Of a stretch of DNA of 64,000 nt, positions 38,433 through 46,954 are shown piece by piece (positions within the stretch are counted from its first letter, which is position 1; every line of letters begins with the position of its first letter). Below the pieces are notes generated by a model that made no database searches, was not told where the DNA came from, and worked only from the letters and a program-made list of their open reading frames with translations. A program made the position numbers and the translations under genes. The DNA is taken from positions 6,138,001-6,202,000 of the forward strand of contig NZ_CP121261.1 of NCBI RefSeq assembly GCF_029637605.1, given 5' to 3'. The stretch is from Achromobacter spanius (GTDB lineage: Bacteria; Pseudomonadota; Gammaproteobacteria; Burkholderiales; Burkholderiaceae_B).

Positions 38433-39833
38433 CTATCGGGCCAGCGTCCGCACGATGCGGCGATACCAGATGTGCAGCAGGATGGCGGACAGGGCCAGGC
38501 CCACCATCGCCATCAGCCACATGCTGCCAGCGCCTTCGGGCGAACCGGGCAAGAGCACGTCGCGGATGCCGTCCAGGCCGCCACGGCCCGGGCCAAAACC
38601 GAACCACCAGCCGCCGACCAGACCCACGCCCGCCAGCGCCACCACCTGCAACAGCAGCGGAACCACCGCCACTTTGTACGCACGCAGCAGGTACGAGTTG
38701 ATGCACTGCATGGAATCGAACAGGTGAAACAGCGGCAACACCGCCAGCAGCGTCGTCGCCACGGCGGCCACGCCGATGTCGTCCGTGTACGCGGCAAGGA
38801 TCAGCGGGCGGCCCGCCAGCAACACGGCGGCAGTCAGCAGCGCGCCGATCAGCCCCAAAGCCAGCCCGGCCATGCCGGTGCGGTGCGCGTGCGCAAGATT
38901 GCCCGCGCCAATGGCCTGTGCGGTCAGCGCGGCGGTTGCTACGCCCAACGCCATGGGCATCATGTAGCACAAGGCCGCCAGGTTCGACATGATCTGGTGC
39001 CCGCCGGTCACATACGTGCCTTCACGTGCCACCAGCAAGGCCATGAAAGTGAAGGCCGACACTTCCACCAGGTAGGAACCACCCATCGGGATGCCCAGGC
39101 GCAGCAATTCTTTCAGCGTCTTCCAATCGGGCTTGCCGATGCGCAGATTGAAGCGCCGGTAGAAACGGTCATGCGTGATGACCCACAGGCCCAGCCCCAG
39201 GCTCATCCACGAAACGATCGCGGTCGCCAGCCCGGCGCCGGTGGCGCCCATGGCGGGCAGGCCCAGGTTGCCGTAGATGAGCAGCCAGTTGAAGAATGCC
39301 TTGAAGGCAATGGCCGACAGGTTGATCGCCATGACGAGCTTGGGCCGCGATACCGAGGTGCCCAGCGCGTAGATGGTGCGAAATACCAGCGCGGCCGGTA
39401 GCGCCAGGACCAGCGCCTGCAAGTAGGACCCGATCCGTTCGCGCACGCCAGGGGCCACATCGCCTGACATCGACAGCCACACGTCCGGGAACAGCATCAG
39501 CACCGCGCCCACGACGGACAGGCCTAGCGCCAGCCAGACGCCTTGGCCCCAACTGCGGCCGACTTCGTCGTTATTGCCGGCACCGTAATGCTGGGCCAGG
39601 ATCGGGATCAGCGCGTGAACCACGCCCATCAGACCCACGAAAACAGTGATGTAGATGGATGCGGACAGGGCCATCGCGGCCAGGTCGCTGGCGCTGGAGT
39701 GGCCCGTCATGGCGGTGTCCAGCACGCCGAACGAAATACCGGCCCACTGGCTGATCAGCACTGGCCAGGCCTGCTTGGCGATGCCGCGCAGGGTGGCGCC
39801 GAAAGATATCGGCACCGCGTTTGCAGGGGTCAT
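38433..39833 (-). CDS. MATE-family multidrug efflux protein
   Basis: Cation-coupled exporter with 12 predicted helices in 466 residues. Family features include an N-terminal AWPVLISQWAGISFGVLDTAM, QYGA-like AQHYGAGNNDEVGRS after helix 2, and TAQAIGAGNLAHAHR in the second half. NorM-like substrate range (cationic drugs) is inference. Its start overlaps the stop of the upstream glycosyltransferase gene. Confidence 0.9.
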   Translation of the reverse strand: MTPANAVPISFGATLRGIAKQAWPVLISQWAGISFGVLDTAMTGHSSASDLAAMALSASIYITVFVGLMGVVHALIPILAQHYGAGNNDEVGRSWGQGVWLALGLSVVGAVLMLFPDVWLSMSGDVAPGVRERIGSYLQALVLALPAALVFRTIYALGTSVSRPKLVMAINLSAIAFKAFFNWLLIYGNLGLPAMGATGAGLATAIVSWMSLGLGLWVITHDRFYRRFNLRIGKPDWKTLKELLRLGIPMGGSYLVEVSAFTFMALLVAREGTYVTGGHQIMSNLAALCYMMPMALGVATAALTAQAIGAGNLAHAHRTGMAGLALGLIGALLTAAVLLAGRPLILAAYTDDIGVAAVATTLLAVLPLFHLFDSMQCINSYLLRAYKVAVVPLLLQVVALAGVGLVGGWWFGFGPGRGGLDGIRDVLLPGSPEGAGSMWLMAMVGLALSAILLHIWYRRIVRTLAR

Positions 39834-41560
39834 CGGTTAGGGCCGACTCGCAGTAGTCGGAACACTTCCTGGCGGTCGGCGCGGCGGCCGCCTTGCCACA
39901 GCACGTCGGCGCCATCGCTATACGCGGCGGTGTTGTCGCGCAGGCTCTGGTTGTTGGTCTGTTGAAGGATCAGCGTGCACTTCGCGTCGAACGTGAAGCT
40001 CAGATTATTGAAAATCAGGAACGAGGCGCGTTGGCCGCTGCCCAGGCTCAAGCCGCGCACGCATTCGCCGGGCCGGGTGTGTTGCGCCAGCGCCTGGGCC
40101 AGTTGGCCCGATACAGTGCGGTAGCTGCGCGCGTAGTCCACGGCGGGTTGCCACAGCAGCACCAGCAGGATCCACGTCACGGTCAGGCCGCCGGCGGACA
40201 ACACGGTGCCACGCCACAGGGCTTGCGGCCGCACGCGCAGACGCCACACCACCAATGCGATCCACGCCACGGTGAAGATCACCGCCAGGGTAAAGGCGCC
40301 CCACGAGATGACGGGCTCGTAGCCGGTCGTCTGGCGGGCGATGTTGCGGGAGATCTGTGCCGGCCAGTTGAAGTGCAGCGCCACCCAGCCCAGCCAGGCG
40401 GTCGCCGCCGTCAGCGAAAAACACATGACGGCAAACCAGTCCAGCGTGTTGACGACGCCGCGACGCAGGGTCGGCAACGAGAACGCGCCCAGCACCGCGC
40501 ACGGCACCGCCAGCAGTACATATTCGGAATCGGTGGCTTCTTCCAGGCCGAACAGCACCGCGGCCGCGCAGACCAGCAGCATCAGCGGCAGCCAGATATG
40601 CGGCGCGTAGATCCAGTCGCGCCAGCGCCACGCGGCCAAAAGAGCCAGCGGCCAGGTCGGCCACAGATACCAGGGAAGATCGCGCAGGGTGCGGCCCACG
40701 TCATGCCAGGACGGTACGGCGAAGGACGACAGGTTCCATGTCTTCCAGTTGCGGATCCAGTACTGGCTGCTTTCGCTGGCCGGGATCCACCAGGCCAGGA
40801 TCAGCGCAACGGTGACCAGTACGGCCCAGGGTAGCCAGCGTTTGCACTTCCACAACTGGCTGCGCGGGTAGAAGGCCAGCAGCGCGCCGATAATGATAGG
40901 TGTGGCGCCTACCCAGCCGCGCGTCAGAAAGCTCGCGGCCAGCGCGATACCCAGGGTGGTGGTGCCGGTGAAGGGCCGGTCGACACTGCGCGCCAACGAA
41001 TAGAAGGCCAGCGCCTGGCAGGCCATGATGGCGGGCACGACCGTGGTTTCATGGGTGCGTTGCAGAATGCCGACCGTGGCCAGCAACAGCAGCAGGGCGG
41101 CGTCGGCCAGCATGCGGCCGTAGTCGCGCGGTTCGGGCTCGCCGCCAAAGGGCAGGGCCAGTGGTTGCGCTTCAGTGCGGCGACCCAGCAAGTATGTGCC
41201 GTACCAGACGCTTGCGGCGGTAATGCCGAACCAAAGCAGATTGGGCAGGCGGCCGGCGGTGATGTCGCCGATGAAGGGGCCGAACAGCCAGATGCAGATG
41301 GCGCCCACCCAGGTGATCAGCGGGCCTTCCTCGGCATGGGCCAGCAGGCCCACTTGAGGCAGCAACCAGGTGATGCCGCCTTCGCGGATCGCCGTGATCA
41401 TCGTCGCCAGGCCAACCGCGTCGTCTGTTTTCCACGGGTCGCGCATGAACAGGCCGGCCACGATATAGGCCAGGGCCAAGCCCAGCAGAATCAGTCTGGG
41501 GAGCTTTGCGGTCGCCACGGAAGTAAGCCGGGCGGGAGTGGAAAAAGAAAGTGGGGACAC
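39830..41560 (-). CDS. GT39-type membrane glycosyltransferase (ArnT/PMT-like)
   Basis: Large polytopic protein of the ArnT/dolichyl-phosphate-mannose transferase superfamily, which moves sugars from polyprenyl phosphate carriers. It has many transmembrane helices, the N-terminal RDPWKTDDAVGLATMI loop with acidic residues, and a C-terminal periplasmic part. No lipid A modification genes are nearby, so the acceptor is unknown. No ATG is well placed: GTG at 41560 (576 residues) or GTG at 41518 are the likely starts. It overlaps the MATE gene by 4 bases. Confidence 0.8.
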   Translation of the reverse strand: MSPLSFSTPARLTSVATAKLPRLILLGLALAYIVAGLFMRDPWKTDDAVGLATMITAIREGGITWLLPQVGLLAHAEEGPLITWVGAICIWLFGPFIGDITAGRLPNLLWFGITAASVWYGTYLLGRRTEAQPLALPFGGEPEPRDYGRMLADAALLLLLATVGILQRTHETTVVPAIMACQALAFYSLARSVDRPFTGTTTLGIALAASFLTRGWVGATPIIIGALLAFYPRSQLWKCKRWLPWAVLVTVALILAWWIPASESSQYWIRNWKTWNLSSFAVPSWHDVGRTLRDLPWYLWPTWPLALLAAWRWRDWIYAPHIWLPLMLLVCAAAVLFGLEEATDSEYVLLAVPCAVLGAFSLPTLRRGVVNTLDWFAVMCFSLTAATAWLGWVALHFNWPAQISRNIARQTTGYEPVISWGAFTLAVIFTVAWIALVVWRLRVRPQALWRGTVLSAGGLTVTWILLVLLWQPAVDYARSYRTVSGQLAQALAQHTRPGECVRGLSLGSGQRASFLIFNNLSFTFDAKCTLILQQTNNQSLRDNTAAYSDGADVLWQGGRRADRQEVFRLLRVGPNR

Positions 41561-41629
41561 GGGCGTTAATGTAACCGAGTGATCTGGTTGCGCCAGCCCC
41601 GAACCTGTAAAAAGCCGGCTAGGGGGGAA

Positions 41630-41660
41630 AAAAAAGCAGCCCGAAGGCTGCCTTTTTGCT
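41630..41660 (-). terminator. Rho-independent terminator after rpmE2
   Basis: On the minus strand GCAGCC-TTCG-GGCTGC followed by a run of at least eight T. Confidence 0.9.
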
Positions 41661-41684
41661 GTGACTCCCGCAGGAGCAACAGGA

Positions 41685-41951
41685 TCAGGAAGCGGACTTG
41701 ACGGTGCCGGCCGTACGGGCGAAGCGGGCGCGGAACTTTTCCACACGGCCGGTTTCGACGATACGCGTTTGGGCGCCCGTGTAGAACGGGTGCGATTCGG
41801 AGGTCACGTCGCACTTGAAGAGCGGGTACGTCTTGCCGTCGATTTCAACGGTTTCGCGCGAGTGCACGGTGGAACGAGTGATGAACTTGTTGCCCGTTTG
41901 CAGATCGGCGAAAACGACTTCGCGGTATTCGGGGTGAATGCCTTCTTTCAT
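41685..41951 (-). CDS. rpmE2: 50S ribosomal protein L31, type B (zinc-free)
   Basis: 88-residue ribosomal protein starting [20 protein letters not shown]. It lacks the CxC...CxxC zinc ligands of type A L31 and has only one Cys ([15 protein letters not shown]), so it is the zinc-independent form. In many bacteria this paralogue is expressed in zinc shortage, but no recognisable Zur box was found. Three clear 13-bp tandem repeats lie upstream. Confidence 0.95.
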   Translation of the reverse strand: MKEGIHPEYREVVFADLQTGNKFITRSTVHSRETVEIDGKTYPLFKCDVTSESHPFYTGAQTRIVETGRVEKFRARFARTAGTVKSAS

Positions 41952-42015
41952 GGTGCTTATCCTAGGACTCGCTAAGGAGTCTTTTTCAAGTTGTAGGGTC
42001 GCCAGCCAGGACGCG

Positions 42016-42067
42016 TTATGTCGTTCAGTTATGTCACGCACTCATGCCACGCACTTATGCCACACAC
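42016..42067 (-). repeat. Array of 13-bp tandem repeats upstream of rpmE2
   Basis: On the minus strand three near-identical units, GTGTGTGGCATAA, GTGCGTGGCATGA and GTGCGTGACATAA, plus a degenerate fourth, CTGAACGACATAA. The array ends 64 bases before the rpmE2 start codon. Role unknown; it could be an operator array or a slippage-prone promoter region. Confidence 0.7.
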
Positions 42068-42203
42068 TACAGAACGCCCACGCAAGGATTCCAGCCACGT
42101 ATCCAAAAAGTAACCCCAAATTCTAGCACGGGTTTTTCCGGAGGCGCCAGCGTAAAACAGTCGAAACGCCTGCGCGCTGCCGGGCTGAAAATTGGGGGCA
42201 GGT

Positions 42204-43052
42204 TCAAAGTTCCGTGCGCAGTTTCCAGATTTCCGGGAACAGCACCACATCAAGCATCCGGCGCAGGTAGTCCACGCCGGACGTGCCACCCGTGCCGCGC
42301 TTGAAGCCGATGACCCGTTCCACGGTCGTCACGTGGCGGAATCGCCACAATCGAAAGGCATCTTCCAGATCGGTCAGCTTTTCGCCCAACTGATACAGGT
42401 CCCAGTAGCGGTCGGTGTCGCGGTAAACGGTCAGCCAGGCGGCTTCCACGCCCTCCGACGAAACATACGGCTGCGTCCAGTCGCGCTCAAGCCGGTCGGC
42501 GGGCACGTCCACGCCGTGCCGCGCCAGCAGCCGCAGCGATTCGTCGTACAGCGAGGGTGCGTCGTAGGCGCTGCGCACCTGAGCCAGCAAATCTTCGCGA
42601 TGTGCATGCGGTTTCAACATGGCCGCGTTCTTGTTGCCCAGCAGGAACTCGATCTGGCGGTACTGGTAGCTTTGGAATCCGCTGGAACGCGCCAGGTAAG
42701 GGCGCAGCGCCGAATACTCGGGCGGCGTCATGGTGGCAAGCACATCCCAGGCGTGAACCAGTTGCTCCATGATCTTGCTGACGCGCGCCAGCATCTTGAA
42801 CGCGGGCTGCAGCCGGTCGGCCGCCACGTTGGCGATGGCCGCGCGCAGTTCGTGCAGCATCAGCTTCATCCAGAGTTCGCTGGTCTGATGCTGGATGATG
42901 AATAGCATCTCGTTGTGTTCAGGCGACAGCGGGTGCTGCGCGCCCAGCACTTCATCCAGATGCAGGTAGTCGCCATAGGTCATGTCGCGCGTGAAATCCA
43001 GTTGCGTTTTTTCCTGGTGGACGATGTCTTCAGGGCGGTGCGGGCAGCTCAT
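42204..43052 (-). CDS. kynA: Tryptophan 2,3-dioxygenase
   Basis: Haem enzyme oxidising L-tryptophan to N-formylkynurenine. 282 residues with [37 protein letters not shown] (including the distal His region), [19 protein letters not shown] and [19 protein letters not shown] (proximal haem His). The ATG at 43052 has a GGAGG site; it overlaps the stop of a 40-codon ORF by 4 bases, where kynU would be expected. Confidence 0.95.
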   Translation of the reverse strand: MSCPHRPEDIVHQEKTQLDFTRDMTYGDYLHLDEVLGAQHPLSPEHNEMLFIIQHQTSELWMKLMLHELRAAIANVAADRLQPAFKMLARVSKIMEQLVHAWDVLATMTPPEYSALRPYLARSSGFQSYQYRQIEFLLGNKNAAMLKPHAHREDLLAQVRSAYDAPSLYDESLRLLARHGVDVPADRLERDWTQPYVSSEGVEAAWLTVYRDTDRYWDLYQLGEKLTDLEDAFRLWRFRHVTTVERVIGFKRGTGGTSGVDYLRRMLDVVLFPEIWKLRTEL

Positions 43053-43171
43053 GCTTGGCCTCCGTGGCAAGGGGGCGCGGCGCGGCGGGCCGAGGCGGGC
43101 AGCGCGCGCCAGCCGGGCGAGCGGGTGCGGGCGCAGGCAAGCGCCACGGTGTGATCAAGGGTGATGTTCAT
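43049..43171 (-). CDS. 40-codon ORF in the kynU position (possible kynureninase remnant)
   Basis: ATG at 43171; the product begins [18 protein letters not shown] and is otherwise Arg/Ala/Pro-rich. Its stop overlaps the kynA start in an ATGA junction, as a full upstream operon gene would. It occupies the slot that kynU fills in Pseudomonas-type kynBUA operons. It could be a remnant of kynU after an internal deletion, or chance. No kynureninase PLP motif is present. Confidence 0.3.
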   Translation of the reverse strand: MNITLDHTVALACARTRSPGWRALPASARRAAPPCHGGQA

Positions 43172-43237
43172 GATCGTGCGTCTTTCAAGACGGGCGGGGC
43201 CGGTTGAGGGCGCCCGCCCGATGGCCAGCGGACCAGC

Positions 43238-43864
43238 CTACAGTTCGCGCAAGACGGCGCGAACCGGGCTGGCATCGGCCTGGACCAGCGCCAACGGCAG
43301 GGCGATCAACTCGTAATCGCCTTCGGGCACGTCATCAAGCACCAGATTTTCCAGTACCCGCATGTCGTGCCGCAAGATCGTGTGGTGGCTGTCCAGGGTC
43401 TTGCTGGACGCGGGATCGATGCTGGCGGTATCCAAGCCGATCAGCATGACGCCGCGTTCGGCCAGCCATTCGATCGTTTGGGGCGCATAGGCCGAGAAAT
43501 CGTCGGTCCACCAGTCTTGCGCCGCATGCTTGGCGGTGCGCACAAGCACACGCGGCGGCAGGTTCAGGGCCGCGTGGGCCAGGTGGTCCGTGGTGATGAG
43601 CGGGCCGCAATCAATGGCGTGGATGACGCGACAGGGGCCTAGAAAAGGTTCCAGCGACACCGCGCCGATGGCCGCCGCGCCGTTCTGATAGTGCAGTGGG
43701 GCATCCGCGTGCGCGCCGATATGCGGCGACAGCGTGATCTCACTGACATTGACCGGACAGCCGGGCGTAAGCGACCATTTCCATTGCTGGCGATACGGCG
43801 TGTCGCCGGGGAAAACGGGCGACGCCGTGGAGACGGGCGGGGAAATGTCCCACAAGCGTTTCAT
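43238..43864 (-). CDS. kynB: Kynurenine formamidase (arylformamidase)
   Basis: Metal-dependent cyclase-family hydrolase converting N-formylkynurenine to kynurenine and formate. 208 residues beginning LWDISPPVSTASPVFPGDTP, with the metal-site motif SPHIGAHADAPLHY and LIGLDTASIDPASSKTLDSH. It is upstream of kynA on the same strand with 185 bases between, too little for kynU. Confidence 0.94.
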   Translation of the reverse strand: MKRLWDISPPVSTASPVFPGDTPYRQQWKWSLTPGCPVNVSEITLSPHIGAHADAPLHYQNGAAAIGAVSLEPFLGPCRVIHAIDCGPLITTDHLAHAALNLPPRVLVRTAKHAAQDWWTDDFSAYAPQTIEWLAERGVMLIGLDTASIDPASSKTLDSHHTILRHDMRVLENLVLDDVPEGDYELIALPLALVQADASPVRAVLREL

Positions 43865-44058
43865 CAGAAGGCGTTTCGTATCTAGCGGAAGAGGGCTGGC
43901 CGACGGCGGGCTATCGGGACCGGCCGATCGGGGCCAGCAATGCGAGGCTGCCCAAGCGGGTCGGGCCGCGCCGGAATAGGTTAAAGCCTAAAGCAATTTC
44001 GGGCGCTAGTCTAACGAATTCCGGCGCGCCGCTCGGCGCGCAGCGGGGCGGTTGTGAG

Positions 44059-44736
44059 CTAGACGCCGCCCAGCTCGGCCATGGAGATGACGGACGCGCC
44101 CGCGACGATCAAGTGGTCCACCAGTTTTACGTCCACCAGCGCCAAGGCCTGTTTCAATTGTTGCGTGAAGCCGCGGTCAGCCGCGCTGGGTTCGGCCAGG
44201 CCTGAAGGGTGGTTGTGGGCGACGATCAGCGCGGCCGCGTGGTGGCGCAGCGCCTCACGTACGACTTCGCGGGGGTAGACCGACGCCTGCGACAGCGTGC
44301 CGCGCGCCAGTTCGCCGGTGGCGATCACGCGCAACTGGTTGTCCAGGTAGAGGGCAATGCAGTGCTCCACGTGCCGATGGCCCAGCGCGGTCAGGCAATA
44401 TTGCTTCACTTGGGCGGGGTGACGCAGGGAATGGGGACGGGTCAGGTCTTCTTCGATGGCCCGCCGGGCCAGTTCCAGCAAGGCGGCCAGCGTGCAGGCC
44501 TTGGCCGCGCCTAGCCCGGGAATGTTCATGAGCTCTTCGGGCGTGGCCCCCAGCAGGCCGCGCAGGCCGGAAAAGCGTTCAAGCAAACGGTTGGACAAGT
44601 CCACCACATTAAGGCCGGGAATGCCGGTGCGCAGGCCCAGCGCCAGCAGCTCCGCATCCTGGAGCGCGCTGGCGCCGTGGCGCAACAATCGTTCGCGGGG
44701 ACGCTCGTGTTTTGCCAGCCGGACAGACAATTTCAT
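44059..44736 (-). CDS. radC: RadC family JAB1/MPN-domain protein
   Basis: 225-residue protein with an N-terminal helix-hairpin-helix domain (NIPGLGAAKACTLAAL) and a C-terminal JAMM metalloprotease-like domain whose HxHx(n)SxxD motif is in VAHNHPSGLAEPSAADRGF. Despite its name its role in DNA repair is doubtful and its activity uncertain. It is divergent from the FKBP gene, with 49 bases between the starts. Confidence 0.92.
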   Translation of the reverse strand: MKLSVRLAKHERPRERLLRHGASALQDAELLALGLRTGIPGLNVVDLSNRLLERFSGLRGLLGATPEELMNIPGLGAAKACTLAALLELARRAIEEDLTRPHSLRHPAQVKQYCLTALGHRHVEHCIALYLDNQLRVIATGELARGTLSQASVYPREVVREALRHHAAALIVAHNHPSGLAEPSAADRGFTQQLKQALALVDVKLVDHLIVAGASVISMAELGGV

Positions 44737-44785
44737 AAGAGGCTCTAAAATCAGGGTTTATCCAATATCCATACGGTGGCAGATC

Positions 44786-45262
44786 TTGAGCATCGCCTCT
44801 AACGAAGTGAACGTTTTTGTCCGTCAGGATTCCTACCTGACGCTGCATTACCGAATCACGCTTGCATCCGGTCCTGGCAAGGATTCGGTGTTCACCAACA
44901 CTTTCGACGGCCGTCCCGGCACGCTGCAAATGGGTAGCGGCCAGTGGGCGCCCGGGCTGGAAGCCGCGCTGATCGGTCACGCCGAAGGCGAAAAGTTCAG
45001 CGTTACCCTGGAGCCGGCCGACGCCTATGGCGACCGCAATCCTGAACTGATCCAACGGGTCACGCGCGCGATGCTCGCCGAACACGCGGGCGCCGATGCG
45101 ACGTTCGAGCCGGGCGACCTGGTGGAGTTCACCGCACCCAACGGCGGGCGCTATTCGGGCGTGCTGAAAGAAATCAACGATGAGTCGGCGCTGTTCGACT
45201 TCAACCATCCGCTTGCGGGCGTCCGCTTGCAACTGGATGTGGCGCTGCTGGGAGTTCTCTGA
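44786..45262 (+). CDS. fkpB: FKBP-type peptidyl-prolyl isomerase, SlpA/FkpB type
   Basis: Cytoplasmic FKBP with an inserted flap (SlyD/SlpA group), about 158 residues. Family motifs are [30 protein letters not shown] and [16 protein letters not shown]. It lacks the His-rich metal tail of SlyD, hence SlpA. No ATG starts the frame: TTG at 44786 is favoured and GTG at 44807 is possible. It overlaps ispH by one base; the same slpA-ispH pair is common in proteobacteria. Confidence 0.88.
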   Translation: MSIASNEVNVFVRQDSYLTLHYRITLASGPGKDSVFTNTFDGRPGTLQMGSGQWAPGLEAALIGHAEGEKFSVTLEPADAYGDRNPELIQRVTRAMLAEHAGADATFEPGDLVEFTAPNGGRYSGVLKEINDESALFDFNHPLAGVRLQLDVALLGVL

Positions 45263-46239
45263 TGAGCAAGGCCGTTACCGCCTCCGACGCCGAAGTCGTG
45301 CTGGCCCAGCCGCGCGGCTTCTGTGCCGGCGTGGACCGCGCGATCGACATCGTCGAGCGCGCGATCGAACTGCATGGCGCCCCGATCTACGTGCGCCACG
45401 AGATCGTCCACAACCGCTATGTGGTGGAAGACCTGCGCGCCAAAGGCGCGATCTTCATCGACGAACTGGACGACGCGCCTGCGGGCGCCATTGTCGTGTT
45501 CTCGGCCCACGGCGTGTCCAAGGCGGTGCGGGCGGAAGCCGAATCGCGCGGGCTGCAGGTGTTTGACGCGACCTGCCCGCTGGTGACCAAGGTTCATATT
45601 GAAGTGGCTCGCATGCGTGCCGCCGGTCGAGAGATCATCATGATCGGCCACAAGGGCCATCCCGAGGTGGAAGGCACGCTGGGGCAGGCGCAAGGCGGCA
45701 TGTACCTGGTTGAAACCGTGGACGACGTGGCTGGCCTGCAGGTGAACGATCCGGAAAACCTGGCCTACGTCACGCAGACGACCTTGTCGGTAGATGACGC
45801 GGCGGCGGTGTCGCAGGCACTGAAGGCGCGTTTTCCCAGCATTGTCGAGCCCAAGAAAAGCGACATCTGCTATGCCACGCAGAACCGCCAGGACGCCGTC
45901 AAGGTGATGGCGCCCGAGTGCGACCTGGTGTTGGTCGTGGGCAGCCCGAACAGCTCGAATTCCAATCGCCTGCGCGAAGTGGCCGAGCGCAAGGGCGTGG
46001 CGTCTTACCTGATCGACGGCGCGCATTCCATTGATCCGGCGTGGCTGGTGGACCGCAAGCGCATCGGCGTGACGGCGGGCGCGTCGGCTCCCGAAGTCCT
46101 GGTGCAGCAGGTGATCGACCGCGTCAAGGAATTGGGCGCGGTGTCGGTGCGCACCATGCCAGGCCTGGAAGAGAATGTGGCCTTTCCGCTGCCCAAGGGC
46201 TTGTCTCGCAAGGCCGCGCAGACGGAATCGCTGGAATAG
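45262..46239 (+). CDS. ispH: 4-hydroxy-3-methylbut-2-enyl diphosphate reductase
   Basis: Last enzyme of the MEP isoprenoid pathway, making IPP and DMAPP. The 325-residue iron-sulfur enzyme has the three cluster cysteines in [12 protein letters not shown] (Cys21), [11 protein letters not shown] (Cys105) and [11 protein letters not shown] (Cys203). Translationally coupled to the FKBP gene upstream. Confidence 0.96.
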   Translation: MSKAVTASDAEVVLAQPRGFCAGVDRAIDIVERAIELHGAPIYVRHEIVHNRYVVEDLRAKGAIFIDELDDAPAGAIVVFSAHGVSKAVRAEAESRGLQVFDATCPLVTKVHIEVARMRAAGREIIMIGHKGHPEVEGTLGQAQGGMYLVETVDDVAGLQVNDPENLAYVTQTTLSVDDAAAVSQALKARFPSIVEPKKSDICYATQNRQDAVKVMAPECDLVLVVGSPNSSNSNRLREVAERKGVASYLIDGAHSIDPAWLVDRKRIGVTAGASAPEVLVQQVIDRVKELGAVSVRTMPGLEENVAFPLPKGLSRKAAQTESLE

Positions 46240-46287
46240 GCAGGCGCCGCTTGTGCGCGGCGCCGGGAAAACCATCAAGGAGACTTC

Positions 46288-46932
46288 ATGCAGTTGTACA
46301 GCTATTTCCGCAGCTCGGCTGCGTACCGCGTGCGCATCGCCCTGAACCTGAAAGGGCTGACGTACGAATACCTGCCCGTGCATCTGCTGAAGGATGGCGG
46401 CCAACAGTTGTCAGACGGATACCGCAAGCTGAATCCGACGGCGCTGGTGCCGACCCTGATCGATGGCGAGGCCGTCATCGGCCAATCGCTTGCCATCATC
46501 GAATACCTGGAAGAAACGCATCCCCAGACGCCGCTATTGCCGTCTGATGCGATTGGCCGCGCGCGGGTGCGCGACCTGGCGCTGGGCATTGCGTGCGACA
46601 CGCATCCCTTGAACAATCTGCGGGTGCTGAAATACCTGAAGCACACGCTGGGCGTGGACGAAGCCGCGAAGACGGCCTGGTACAAGCACTGGGTGCAACA
46701 AGGCCTGGAAGCGCTGGAAGCGCAGTTGGCGCGTTCCAGCGCCACGGGCCGCTTTTGCCATGGCGACACGCCGACCATCGCCGACTTGTGCCTGGTGCCG
46801 CAGGTGGCCAATGCGCAGCGTTTCGACTGTGACCTGTCAGCCATGCCGAACGTGATGCGCATCGATGCCGCCTGCCGCGAGCTGCCGGCTTTCGCGGACG
46901 CAGCGCCGGGCAAACAGCCCGACGCTGAGTAA
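46288..46932 (+). CDS. maiA: Maleylacetoacetate isomerase (zeta-class GST)
   Basis: Glutathione-dependent isomerase of tyrosine/homogentisate catabolism, converting maleylacetoacetate to fumarylacetoacetate. 214 residues with the zeta signature SYFRSSAAYRVRIALNLKG and a C-terminal helical domain (DTPTIADLCLVPQVANAQRF). No hmgA or fahA is in the window, so a related GST role, for example in gentisate breakdown, remains possible. AAGGAGAC precedes the ATG. Confidence 0.88.
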   Translation: MQLYSYFRSSAAYRVRIALNLKGLTYEYLPVHLLKDGGQQLSDGYRKLNPTALVPTLIDGEAVIGQSLAIIEYLEETHPQTPLLPSDAIGRARVRDLALGIACDTHPLNNLRVLKYLKHTLGVDEAAKTAWYKHWVQQGLEALEAQLARSSATGRFCHGDTPTIADLCLVPQVANAQRFDCDLSAMPNVMRIDAACRELPAFADAAPGKQPDAE

Positions 46933-46954
46933 ACCCGGGAAGCCGGCGGGGGGC

